64,000 nucleotides of DNA. Source: CBDCRK01 sp965220955 (GTDB lineage Bacteria > Desulfobacterota > Binatia > Bin18 > CBDCRK01). This document shows, piece by piece, positions 44,378 through 52,738 of the stretch; position 1 is the first letter of the stretch; every line of letters begins with the position of its first letter. The notes under the pieces were generated by a model. That model worked only from the letters and a program-made list of their open reading frames with translations, had not been told where the DNA came from and did no database searches. Both the position numbers and the translations under genes were made by a program. The stretch spans positions 10,484-74,483 of the forward strand of contig CBDCRK010000027.1 of the NCBI GenBank assembly GCA_965220955.1, written 5' to 3'.

Positions 44378-44656
44378 GTGGGAAAAATCTTTCCCATCGA
44401 GACCCCATTGTTTCGTCGGACGGCGCAGTTTTGGTACGAGTTGGGGAATGAAAAGAATCAGCTGTTGGAGCTGATTGCGGCGACCGATCCGCGCGTCCAG
44501 GCCGAAGCGCTTATTCAAGAGGCGTGTAAGCTGGCCGAGCGCTACGCCTGTTCGCCGGTGGCCTTGACCCGCCCGACAAAAAGGGCCCTGGCGCTCGGCC
44601 ATACCCGCGACCCGCTGATTATTCTGCACGAAAAAGCCGAGGATATTTTTGCCTGA
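44378..44656 (+). CDS. Hypothetical protein upstream of glutathione reductase
   Basis: 92 residues from a GTG that overlaps a GGAG site. The protein is helical; the segment EALIQEACKLAERYACSPVA resembles helices in enoyl-CoA hydratases but the match is too short to assign. It ends 12 bases before the gor start, so it is probably co-transcribed. Role unknown. Confidence 0.45.
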   Translation: MGKIFPIETPLFRRTAQFWYELGNEKNQLLELIAATDPRVQAEALIQEACKLAERYACSPVALTRPTKRALALGHTRDPLIILHEKAEDIFA

Positions 44657-44668
44657 AAGGTAGGCTCC

Positions 44669-46021
44669 ATGAGTACATATGACTATGACCTGTTTGTGAT
44701 AGGCGCCGGTTCAGGCGGTGTGCGAGCCAGCCGTATGTCGGCGGCCTATGGCGCGCGGGTGGCCGTGGTGGAGGAACGCTACCTCGGCGGGACGTGTGTG
44801 AATGTCGGCTGTATTCCAAAAAAATTGTTTGTGTATGCGGCCGAGTTCCGGGACCATTTCGAAGACGCCGCCGGCTTTGGCTGGACCGTGGGCCAACGCA
44901 GCGTCGATTGGCCAAGCCTGGTCGCCAATAAAAACGTCGAGATCGAACGCCTCAACGGCATCTACCGCAACCTGCTGATCAACGCCGGAGCGGAGATTAT
45001 CGAAGGCCGGGCCCGGCTCCTTGATCCGCATACCGTTGCCGTTGATGGCCGGCAGTATACGGCCGAGTATATTCTGGTGGCGACCGGCAGCTGGCCGTAT
45101 TTGCCCCAGATTCCGGGTATTGAACACGCCATCTCGTCCAACGAGGCGTTTCATTTGGACCGGCTACCCAAACGGGTGCTTATTGTTGGCGGGGGCTATA
45201 TTGCGGTTGAGTTTGCCACGATTTTCCACGGTCTTGGCGTTGAGGTGACGGAGCTGTACCGGGGTGAGCTGTTTTTGCGCGGCTTTGATACCGATGTCCG
45301 CACGGTGCTGGCCGAGGAGATGCGCAAACGTGAGATCGACCTCCGTTTCCAGGCCGATATCGCGCGGATTGACCGCGCCAACGGCGCTCTCACGGCCACG
45401 CTCAAAGACGGCATGCGCCTGGAAACTGACCTGATTATGTACGCCACCGGGCGTTTGCCAAACACCAAAAATATCGGACTCGAAGCGGTGGGGGTGGAGA
45501 TGAACGACATTGGCGCGATTGCGGTCGACGCCTACTCGCGCTCCAAGGTCCCCCATATCTTTGCCATTGGGGATTGTACCGATCGGCTGAATTTGACGCC
45601 CATGGCGATTGCTGAAGGCCAGGCCGTGGCCGAAACTCTGTTTCACGACCGGCCGACCCAGCCCGATCACACCAATGTTGCCACCGCGGTCTTTAGTCAC
45701 CCGCCGATCGGTACGGTCGGTTTGACCGAGGACGAAGCGCGGCAACGCTACCCGGCTATCGACGTCTACACCTCGACCTTTCGGCCGCTCAAGCACACGC
45801 TGAGTGGACGGTCTGAAAGGACGTTTATGAAACTCGTTGTTGACCAGGTGTCCGACCGGGTGCTGGGCTGTCATATGGTTGGTCCCGAGGCCGGCGAGAT
45901 TATCCAGGGCTTTTCGGTGGCGCTGAAGTGCGGGGTGACCAAAGCCCAGTTTGACGCAACCATTGGTATTCATCCGACTGCGGCTGAAGAGTTTGTGACC
46001 ATGCAGACAAAGCAACAATGA
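44669..46021 (+). CDS. gor: Glutathione-disulfide reductase
   Basis: 450 residues. FAD motif DLFVIGAGSGGVRASRMSA, redox-active disulfide GGTCVNVGCIPKKL (C43, C48), NADPH-binding VLIVGGGYIAVEFATIFHGL, FAD loop FAIGDCTDRLNLTPMAIAEG and the C-terminal GIHPTAAEE supplying the catalytic histidine of the partner subunit. Reduces oxidised glutathione with NADPH in the cytosol. Next to a DoxX-like protein, consistent with a thiol-redox unit. Confidence 0.95.
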   Translation: MSTYDYDLFVIGAGSGGVRASRMSAAYGARVAVVEERYLGGTCVNVGCIPKKLFVYAAEFRDHFEDAAGFGWTVGQRSVDWPSLVANKNVEIERLNGIYRNLLINAGAEIIEGRARLLDPHTVAVDGRQYTAEYILVATGSWPYLPQIPGIEHAISSNEAFHLDRLPKRVLIVGGGYIAVEFATIFHGLGVEVTELYRGELFLRGFDTDVRTVLAEEMRKREIDLRFQADIARIDRANGALTATLKDGMRLETDLIMYATGRLPNTKNIGLEAVGVEMNDIGAIAVDAYSRSKVPHIFAIGDCTDRLNLTPMAIAEGQAVAETLFHDRPTQPDHTNVATAVFSHPPIGTVGLTEDEARQRYPAIDVYTSTFRPLKHTLSGRSERTFMKLVVDQVSDRVLGCHMVGPEAGEIIQGFSVALKCGVTKAQFDATIGIHPTAAEEFVTMQTKQQ

Positions 46022-46040
46022 GGAGCAAGGAGAGTACAAA

Positions 46041-46260
46041 ATGCGTGCGGCGGTGAGTGCGAGACCACAAACTGCTTGTTGATGATGTGCCAACTCCGGA
46101 GCCCGGACCGGGTGAAGTCTTGGTCAAAACCCTGGCGTGCGGCCGGGCGGAGCCGAGCTCTGTTCCGGTCGATCCGTATCTCGTGGCGGCCAAGATGACC
46201 GAGGACGCGGTACTGGCCTACCACACGGCTCTGGAATTCCACGGGAGGGCCTACTCGGTC
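46041..46260 (+). pseudogene. Zinc-type alcohol dehydrogenase N-terminal remnant
   Basis: The start MRAAVS followed after a frame change by RDHKLLVDDVPTPEPGPGEV and LVKTLACG is the GroES-like N-terminus of an MDR alcohol dehydrogenase, ending at the first catalytic cysteine. What follows (RAEPSSVPVDPYLVAAK) does not continue the family. Gene front only; no working product expected. Confidence 0.55.
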
Positions 46261-46394
46261 CATTGGAGACTGGTCTACGTCTCGGCGAGCAAGTCGCGCT
46301 TGAGGCATACGCTTGTGAACGTCTTCAATGAACCGGGTTATAGCAAAAAGCGCAAGAAAACTTGATCCTGTATCGCGCCAGTGCTAGGCTCGCC

Positions 46395-48200
46395 TCACTG
46401 GCCCTGTTTGCCGGTGTGGCGCTGTTGTTCTGGTATATCCTGCGGATCCTCATGGCCCTGGGCGATGACTGATGCGGCCGGCGGGCTGGGTAAGGGCTTG
46501 CCAACCACAAACAGGACGGCCAGCGTTCCGAGTATCAGAAGCGCATAGGCTGTCCAGACCGATAGCCCCCATGCCACCCCGTAATATCCGGCTAGGCCGG
46601 CCAGCAGCGTGCAGGTCACTGCATAGGGAGCCTGGGTCCAGACGTGGTCCAGCGGATCACAGCTCGACGCCGTTGCTGATAAAATTGTGGTATCGCTGAT
46701 CGGCGAGCAATGATCGCCAAAAATCGCCCCGTCAAGCACCGCTGCCGCCGTCAGCCACACAATCGGTCCTGCGATCTGTTCATTGCTCAGGCTATAGACC
46801 AGCGGCACGGCGAGCGGCAGGACAATCCCCATCGTCCCCCAGCTCGTGCCGGTGGCAAAGGCAATGCCCGCAGCCAGGCCAAAGGTGACCAGGGGCACGT
46901 AGAGCAGCGATATGCGCCCGTCAAGCATGGAAGCCAGAAACAGATCGGTGTGTAGCGCATCGGCACAAATAGTCTTCATCGCCCAGGCCAGGATAAGGAT
47001 AATCACCGCCGGCCAGACCAGCGCGATGCCCTGTGTCCAGGCCGCAATACCCTCGGACAGGGCTAAGAAACGCTGGGAAACGGCAAGGGTGAGGGCAAGG
47101 CTCGTCCCAACCAGGGCGGCCAAGAAGAGGACTTGGCCTGAACCGGCGGCAGAGCCGCCGACCGCTCCAAAGGCGATCCGCCACACCACGGGATCAAAGA
47201 CCGAAAACGATACCCCAGCAGCCTGAATCGCCCCGGTCCCAAACCACAGCATCCCGCCCAAGGCGGCCAAGACCAGGGCCACCACGGGCAAAACCGCGTG
47301 GGACCACGGCGGCAGCCTGTCTGCGGGGGGCCGGACATCCTCAAGCGTCCGGCTGGTGAGTAGCTGGGCTCCGTCGCGCAGCACTTTGCCGTCCCGAATA
47401 GCCCGCGCCTCGGCCCGATACATCGCGCCAAAGTCTCGGCTCAAGACCGCGTTACACACCACAAACAGCAGAGTTGTCAGACAGTAGAAGCGCAGCGGCA
47501 GCAACAGCAGGAAAATGGTATAACCGTCCAACCCCAAATTCAGGTGGGCCGCAATATCGTTCAACAGCCCGACTTCGTAGGCAATCCAGGTTGAGATCAG
47601 CGCCAGCCCGGCAACCGGCGCGCTGGTCGAATCAACTAGATAGGCCAGCTTCTCGCGTGAAATCCGCCAGCGGTCTGTAACCGGCCGCATAGTCGTTCCG
47701 AGCACCACCGAGTTGGCATAGTCATCAAAGAAAAAGAACACACCCGCGATGGCAATGCCGAGCCGAGTCGTCCGGCCGCTCTTGGTCGCTCCAAACAGCA
47801 CCCGGACCAAGGCGTGGGCTGCCCCGCTGCGGCTCATGATCTGCACCATGCCGACCAGGGTCAGGGTAAAGGCCAGGATATACAGATTAAACCCGCTGCT
47901 CAGGTTGGCCCAAATAAATGTTTCAAAACCCCGGGGCAGGGCAACCCACGGCAGTGGACCATAGGCTAAAAAGGCTCCCAACAGGACGGCCGCACCAAGC
48001 GAGACAAACAGGTGCTGGAAAAAAATCGCCAGCAGGATGGCCAGGACAGGCGGCAGGACAGAATACCACTGGCCGACGGCGCTGCCGTCTTCTGGACTTG
48101 GAGAGGGTAGGGCAAGCAGCAGGGCACAGCTCACAGTCCAGGACAAGACAAAGCCTATCCAGCGCTTGGGGTCGGTAAACGGAGAGCGGGACGGCGTCAT
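46395..48200 (-). CDS. nhaC: NhaC-type Na+/H+ antiporter family protein
   Basis: 601 residues from the ATG at 48200; an upstream in-frame start would add 26 non-conserved residues. At least 11 hydrophobic helices; VFFFFDDYANSVVLGTTMRP and GTSWGTMGIVLPLAVPLVYS, with FGDHCSPISDTTILSATASS, are diagnostic NhaC-family loops. Predicted to exchange sodium for protons, or an amino-acid substrate in related subgroups. No ribosome site is visible and a promoter sits directly at the start, so the transcript may be leaderless. Confidence 0.87.
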   Translation of the reverse strand: MTPSRSPFTDPKRWIGFVLSWTVSCALLLALPSPSPEDGSAVGQWYSVLPPVLAILLAIFFQHLFVSLGAAVLLGAFLAYGPLPWVALPRGFETFIWANLSSGFNLYILAFTLTLVGMVQIMSRSGAAHALVRVLFGATKSGRTTRLGIAIAGVFFFFDDYANSVVLGTTMRPVTDRWRISREKLAYLVDSTSAPVAGLALISTWIAYEVGLLNDIAAHLNLGLDGYTIFLLLLPLRFYCLTTLLFVVCNAVLSRDFGAMYRAEARAIRDGKVLRDGAQLLTSRTLEDVRPPADRLPPWSHAVLPVVALVLAALGGMLWFGTGAIQAAGVSFSVFDPVVWRIAFGAVGGSAAGSGQVLFLAALVGTSLALTLAVSQRFLALSEGIAAWTQGIALVWPAVIILILAWAMKTICADALHTDLFLASMLDGRISLLYVPLVTFGLAAGIAFATGTSWGTMGIVLPLAVPLVYSLSNEQIAGPIVWLTAAAVLDGAIFGDHCSPISDTTILSATASSCDPLDHVWTQAPYAVTCTLLAGLAGYYGVAWGLSVWTAYALLILGTLAVLFVVGKPLPSPPAASVIAQGHEDPQDIPEQQRHTGKQGQ

Positions 48201-48206
48201 AGGGCG

Positions 48207-48235
48207 AGTATAGCACACGCCAGCGATTGTGACCG
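48207..48235 (-). promoter_or_regulatory. Promoter at the antiporter start, leaderless mRNA candidate
   Basis: On the minus strand TATACT (48207-48212) lies 6 bases before the ATG, with TCACAA about 17 bases further upstream as a possible -35. Transcription would begin on or next to the start codon. Confidence 0.4.
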
Positions 48236-48308
48236 GTGGTGGGTGGGATCTCGGTTTGGAAATGTTTGACCCGTACACTCAAGCCCTCTCTGACCGGAGC
48301 ATACGTGC

Positions 48309-48422
48309 CGGGTAAATCCCCCTCAGTCCCCCTTTGGCAAAGGGAGAAGCGCGGGAGCGCCGGGGGGGGTTGTGGGGGCGGCGAGGGGGCCTCGTAGGGG
48401 CGGGTTTGAAACCCGCCCCTAC
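48309..48422. repeat. Compound palindromic intergenic repeats
   Basis: A pyrimidine-rich CCCCCTCAGTCCCCCTTTGG / CAAAGGG element is followed by a 29-base perfect palindrome (48394-48422) built of GTAGGGGCGGG and its complement around TTTGAAA. Variants of the second element occur at 52567, 54406 and 56581. The rest of the gap up to 48533 has no coding signal. Confidence 0.7.
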
Positions 48423-48533
48423 CGCTATCCGATTGTGAGCGATCTTGGCCGCCGGTGCGGGCTCTGATACGACATGCTCAGAGCGAGCCGCTGGGCTGAA
48501 AGCCCGTGCTCCTGCAGGCCGCCGACACACACC

Positions 48534-48845
48534 ATGAGCCGCCCGACCCTCCATCTCATCCTCCACGTCCTCGTCCCCGGGGTAGTCGCCCGTCTGGCTT
48601 TTCCCCACCGCTGGCAGCGGGCCTGGCTGATCATGCTGCTGACCATGGCCGTCGACCTCGACCATCTCTTGGCTACGCCGATCTACGACCCAAACCGGTG
48701 TGGTATTGGCTTTCATCCGCTGCACTCGTATGTGGCGATTGGCGTCTACTGCATTCTGGCGCTCATACCGGCCTCACGGATTGCGGGAGTCGGCCTCTTG
48801 ATCCATATGCTCCTCGACGGCATAGATTGTGTTTTCATGCCGTGA
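48534..48845 (+). CDS. DUF6122 family membrane protein
   Basis: 103 residues from the ATG at 48534. Conserved family features: LHLILHVLVPGVVARLAF, AWLIMLLTMAVDLDHLLATP, CGIGFHPLHSY and LLIHMLLDGIDC. The D-x-DHLL and H-x-LHSY residues face the membrane-proximal side of three hydrophobic helices and may bind metal. Function unknown. The stop TGA overlaps the ATG of the methyltransferase (TGATG). Confidence 0.8.
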   Translation: MSRPTLHLILHVLVPGVVARLAFPHRWQRAWLIMLLTMAVDLDHLLATPIYDPNRCGIGFHPLHSYVAIGVYCILALIPASRIAGVGLLIHMLLDGIDCVFMP

Positions 48846-49654
48846 TGGAAACGCAAGAGCAGCAGATTATCGACTCCTGGCAGGAGCGCGCCCGCGCCTA
48901 CCAAGGGCTCACCGAACACTGGCCGATTTTTGGCCGGCTGGCGGATCGTCTGATCGACCTGTTGCCGGCTCCAGCCGAGAGTCCGGTCATCGACCTAGCG
49001 GCAGGCGCCGGGCTGGTGAGCGTCCGTCTGCTGCGGCGTCACCCGCAGGCCCGGGTCTATCTGGTCGAACCTGCCGAGGCTATGCTGCGGCTGGCCGTAC
49101 AGCGTGTTGGCAGTCGGAGCATCGGCCATGCCCAGGTGTCGGCCGCCCAGCTGGATCGCATATCGATTCAAGCCGGGGCGGTGTTGTGTAGCGCGGCCGT
49201 CCATCTTGTTGACGAGACGGACGTCTTTCCGAGCGTTGCCCGTGTGCTGAAACCCGGCGGGCGGTTTATTTTTAACCTGTGGTGGCACTCGTGGGAGTCC
49301 ACGGCGCATATCGATCCCGGACCGCGCTGGCGAGCCCTGCTTGAACAGGCCGTGTCTGAGCTGGGGGAATCGGCCACCTTACCCGCTCCAGCCCGGCCCC
49401 GCATACGGACACACCGCGGCTTCAGCCGGGCTGCCCGGCAGGCGGGCCTAGACATGGTTCACACCCAGACCGACACGGACCGTCTGCCGCTCAGCTTTTT
49501 TCTCGATTTTGCGGCCATGTCGGCGGATTTTTTGGCCGACTTGTCTCCGTCCCGTCGCGCTGTGGTGTTCCGGACCGCCCGGGCTCGGGCAAGCGCCGAG
49601 GTGACCATCAAAACAACCCGCTTTGTTCTGCAGAAACGGGCCGCTGGTCTTTGA
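48845..49654 (+). CDS. Class I SAM-dependent methyltransferase
   Basis: 269 residues, start overlapping the upstream stop codon. VIDLAAGAGLVSVRLLRRH is the SAM-binding motif I, YLVEPAEAML motif II with the ribose-binding acid, and ARVLKPGGRFIFNLWWH motif III/IV. The C-terminal third (residues 165-269) is a variable substrate region. The coupling to DUF6122 suggests a joint function; substrate unknown. Confidence 0.82.
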   Translation: METQEQQIIDSWQERARAYQGLTEHWPIFGRLADRLIDLLPAPAESPVIDLAAGAGLVSVRLLRRHPQARVYLVEPAEAMLRLAVQRVGSRSIGHAQVSAAQLDRISIQAGAVLCSAAVHLVDETDVFPSVARVLKPGGRFIFNLWWHSWESTAHIDPGPRWRALLEQAVSELGESATLPAPARPRIRTHRGFSRAARQAGLDMVHTQTDTDRLPLSFFLDFAAMSADFLADLSPSRRAVVFRTARARASAEVTIKTTRFVLQKRAAGL

Positions 49655-49822
49655 GCGGAGAGCGTATGCAAGCTATCCGTCATGTCTGAATTGGCCCTAC
49701 GGACCGTACTCCTCGGCCGTGCTGCAAGCCGGACAGCAGACCCAAGCCAGCGCGGGTGTTCTTTTATCGAGGGGCACGGGAGCCGGAATGAGGGGGAAGA
49801 GCCCAAAGACCTAATGATGGAT

Positions 49823-50005
49823 TCATGAGGGGTTGCTCAACTGTTTAATAATATGCTTGGCGAGACTTTCCTTAAGTTCTCGATGGCGAGGAATAGGCTG
49901 GGAGACTCCCGTGTTAGGGTTACGGTACCAGTCGTGTTTCCCACCGTGCCGCACGAAGACGCAGCCGAGTCCTTCGATCGTTCTGATCAGCGCAACTCGC
50001 TTCAT
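49823..50005 (-). CDS. hicA: HicA-family mRNA interferase toxin
   Basis: 60 residues with the whole double-stranded-RNA-binding-like fold: VALIRTIEGLGCVFVRHGGK with the catalytic histidine in RHGGKHDWY, then ISQPIPRHRELKESLAKHI-type end (VSQPIPRHRELKE). Starts inside the last codons of the antitoxin gene (4-base overlap), the usual hicB-hicA coupling in one of the two known orders. Confidence 0.9.
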   Translation of the reverse strand: MKRVALIRTIEGLGCVFVRHGGKHDWYRNPNTGVSQPIPRHRELKESLAKHIIKQLSNPS

Positions 50006-50193
50006 GTCAACACGAGTTCGTCTACCTTACGGATACCGGTCAGCTCTCCACTTGTTAGGTCGGCGTACAAATCTCGTAGATGGTCTTTGAGATCGTCTAA
50101 TGTTTCGCCCTGCGTCCAATAATCAGGATACTCTTGTAGATAGCCAAGCCACGCTCCATCTTCTTCCCAGTACACAAATTTTGTTGTCTGCAT
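50002..50193 (-). CDS. hicB: HicB-family antitoxin
   Basis: 63 residues: FVYWEEDGAWLGYLQEYPDY, TQGETLDDLKDHLRDLYADL, the degenerate RNase-H-like HicB core. No C-terminal DNA-binding domain is present (short HicB form). AAGGAGG lies 9 bases before the ATG. Neutralises HicA. Confidence 0.88.
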   Translation of the reverse strand: MQTTKFVYWEEDGAWLGYLQEYPDYWTQGETLDDLKDHLRDLYADLTSGELTGIRKVDELVLT

Positions 50194-50607
50194 TGGCGGC
50201 CGACCTCCTTAGCTGGTCGATTTATAGACAATTCCATTTTGCCGTGCAAGAAGCAAATCGGTTTTCTCCAGCAAGGACTACGAGCAGTGGAGCGCAGAGT
50301 GAAATGGCAAAGCCTCGATCGGTGAACAACGCCTCACTTTGCTTCCCTCGCTGTCTTCAACGACCTAGCCCAAGCTAAGCCGGCTGTTGAATGACGTGGG
50401 TAGCAAAATCGGTCATCTCGGGGACTCTTGCTGCCACCGCCACCTGTTTACCAGACTGTTGGCCTCGAATCCTAAAAGCCTCTTTTTCTCAGGTCAATAC
50501 AACCCCGTTGAACTGATATAACCGGTATGACATGGATGGGGTGGAAAATGCGGTTGTTCTCACTGCAGAAAGGAGTGCCGGCCGGGTAAAAGGTCGGAAC
50601 CAAACAT
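50194..50607. other. Intergenic region between hicB and the first symporter
   Basis: No gene or strong hairpin seen. The last 60 bases (CAGAAAGGAGTGCCGGCCGG, then AAGGTCGG) are repeated with small changes in front of the second symporter, showing that the duplication included the leader. Confidence 0.4.
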
Positions 50608-52185
50608 ATGACACTGGTTACTTGGTCGTGGTTTTTCCTCATCATCTATATTGGCGGCATGCTGAGCATCGGGGTTTTGGCCCAGCGGCGGGTCAAACAT
50701 GCCGACGACTTTGCCACAGCGCGTGGCTCGTACGGCCCTCTGTTTCTGGCGCTAGCGTTTTCCGCCACCACCGTCAGCGGGGCAACCTTCCTGGGCATGC
50801 CGGGACTGAGCTACACCTGGGGGCTGACCACAATGTGGGGCGTTTTTCTGAGCCCGGTCGGCCTGGGTGTGGGCATGTTGCTTACCATGCGCCTGATTAT
50901 GAAATCCGGCAATCGCTTCGGCAACCGCTCTATCCCCGAGTACCTTGGCGACCGCTACCAATCCGAGGGCATTCGGGTGCTGGTGTCGCTGTTCTCCCTG
51001 TTGTTGTGTTTCTATCTGGCCGGACAGCTGGTGTCGGGGCTGGTCATGTTCGAGATTCTGCTGGGGTTGCCACCGATCTGGGCCCTGGTCATCACCACCA
51101 CCGTGCTGTTGACATACGTTGTACTGGGCGGGGCGCATGCCGACATCATTGCCGATGGTGTCCAGGCCTGCATGATGCTGCTGGTAGCGGTGGTGGTCAT
51201 TGTGCTGTTTGTGGTCGGTTTTGGGCTGGAGGTGGGAGAATCGGGAAGAGGGGGCTTCTTGGGTCTGGTCGATAATCTGGCCGTTCAGGATGAACACCTG
51301 GTTGGCCTGCTCAACACCAAAACCCCGCTCTATCACTCCTGGTGGTCGATTGCCTCGCTTGTGATCTCGCTCATTCCGCTGGGTGTGCTACCCCACCTGG
51401 GCAATAAGCTCTGGGCCTTAAAAGATACCACCCACCAGAGTCGCTTTCTTGGCTTCACGGTCGTTTTCATCCTCACGCTGGCCATGCTGACCTTGGGAGG
51501 ACTGCTGGCCCGGGCGCTGATGGGCAATGCCCTGTTCGCCGAAGGGGCGACCTCTAATCACGCCCTGCCTATGCTCTTCATCGAGTTGTTTCCGACCTGG
51601 CTGGCGGCGCTTGTTGGTGTTGGCGTGCTGGCTGCCATTATGTCCACCGCCGACGGTCTGGTGGTGTCATCCTCCCAAACTATTGCCAACGACCTCTACC
51701 GACGGACCATAGCTCCGAGGCTGAAGCATCCGCCAACCGAGGCCCAGCTTGACCGACAGGTCTTATACATCAGCCGGGTGGCTACCGTTGTGGTTCTGGT
51801 GATCTGTGCGGCCATAGCCTGGGCGTGGCTTGAAACCAACGTCATACTGATTGTCTGGATTGGGACCGGCGGCATCATGTCGGCCTTTGCCGGTTCTCTG
51901 GTATTCGGTGCCCTGTGGCGCGGGGTTACCCGGGTTGGGGCCTATGCTGGCTTGGTGAGCGGCTTTGTCTGCTTTCTGGTCCTGCACGCCCAACTGCTTA
52001 ATCCCGCCTGGTTTGCACCCGGCGTCTTGCACAACGTGGTTGCCTGGCTGTATACAGAGGGCGTCAATCCATTCTCCTGCTCAGCCATTGCCGGCCTGAC
52101 CTCGGTTGCCTTCACAATCATTGTCTCCAAAGTGACCCAGCCGCTGCCCGAAACACACATACGGGAGCTGTTCGAGGGCGTATGA
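50608..52185 (+). CDS. Sodium:solute symporter (SSS family), copy 1
   Basis: 525 residues with about 13 hydrophobic helices. Family signatures: YIGGMLSIGVLAQRRVKHAD, DDFATARGSYGPLFLALAFS, GNRFGNRSIPEYLGDRYQSE and the sodium-site region MSTADGLVVSSSQTIANDLY. The closest overall style is that of the pantothenate/proline-type symporters. It is 70% or more alike by eye to the copy at 52739, pointing to tandem duplication. Substrate not readable. Confidence 0.9.
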   Translation: MTLVTWSWFFLIIYIGGMLSIGVLAQRRVKHADDFATARGSYGPLFLALAFSATTVSGATFLGMPGLSYTWGLTTMWGVFLSPVGLGVGMLLTMRLIMKSGNRFGNRSIPEYLGDRYQSEGIRVLVSLFSLLLCFYLAGQLVSGLVMFEILLGLPPIWALVITTTVLLTYVVLGGAHADIIADGVQACMMLLVAVVVIVLFVVGFGLEVGESGRGGFLGLVDNLAVQDEHLVGLLNTKTPLYHSWWSIASLVISLIPLGVLPHLGNKLWALKDTTHQSRFLGFTVVFILTLAMLTLGGLLARALMGNALFAEGATSNHALPMLFIELFPTWLAALVGVGVLAAIMSTADGLVVSSSQTIANDLYRRTIAPRLKHPPTEAQLDRQVLYISRVATVVVLVICAAIAWAWLETNVILIVWIGTGGIMSAFAGSLVFGALWRGVTRVGAYAGLVSGFVCFLVLHAQLLNPAWFAPGVLHNVVAWLYTEGVNPFSCSAIAGLTSVAFTIIVSKVTQPLPETHIRELFEGV

Positions 52186-52248
52186 AACAGCCCAAGTCTG
52201 GGGCGGTAATCTTTTGCTTAGTCATACTCCCAATAAGGAGATCAAAAG

Positions 52249-52551
52249 ATGACACGTCCAACGTTGGCCAGCTTTAAGAAAAAGGCGCTGAAAGATCCAG
52301 AAGTCAGAGCAGAGTATGAGGCACTCTCCCCCGCCTATGACCTGCGTAGAAAGCTGATTGCCCTACGCAAAGCGGCGGGCCTTACCCCAGAAGAACTGGC
52401 GGAGCGGCTCCATACAAACAAGAGTAATATTTCTCGCTTAGAAAACGTTAATTCACCGGTTTCACCAACGCTGACAACAATTGAGGCGTATGCAGAGGCG
52501 GTCGGCTATCGAGTAGAGATCAACTTCCTCCCCGTCTCCCATTCACCCTGA
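52249..52551 (+). CDS. XRE-family antitoxin-like regulator (HigA-type), no toxin partner
   Basis: 100 residues. An N-terminal arm (PTLASFKKKALKDPEVRAEY, EALSPAYDLRRKLI) is typical of HigA-like antitoxins, followed by a Cro/CI helix-turn-helix (AAGLTPEELAERLHTNKSNI, SRLENVN). AAGGAG precedes the ATG. A RelE/HigB toxin gene usually sits immediately upstream; here only the symporter end is found, so the toxin was lost or this is a solitary regulator of the flanking symporters. Confidence 0.8.
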   Translation: MTRPTLASFKKKALKDPEVRAEYEALSPAYDLRRKLIALRKAAGLTPEELAERLHTNKSNISRLENVNSPVSPTLTTIEAYAEAVGYRVEINFLPVSHSP

Positions 52552-52566
52552 CTTCCCCGCCGAGCG

Positions 52567-52595
52567 GTAGGGGTGGGTTTGAAACCCGCCCCTAC
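52567..52595. repeat. 29-base palindromic repeat, second copy
   Basis: Same element as 48394-48422 with one base changed (GTAGGGGTGGG in the left arm). It lies between the XRE gene and the second symporter. Confidence 0.75.
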
Positions 52596-52738
52596 GACTT
52601 CAGAAACCGGAGGTCGGGCTCCGACCTACAACTTTTGCGGCACCTGTGATACACCAAGCTGTCCGGCGGGACAGCGACTCGTCACTCCCAGGGAGCAGAA
52701 AGGAATGTCGGCCGGGCACAAGGTCGGGCTCCACACAC

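Noticed and set aside
45164..46093. 309-codon minus-strand frame opposite glutathione reductase
   Set aside because: Antisense shadow; the plus strand carries all reductase motifs.
46137..46331. Second frame within the alcohol dehydrogenase remnant
   Set aside because: Glycine- and arginine-rich out-of-frame reading with no continuation of the family.
50464..50480. TCGAATCC, resembling a tRNA T-loop
   Set aside because: No matching stems or acceptor arm on either side; no tRNA could be folded.
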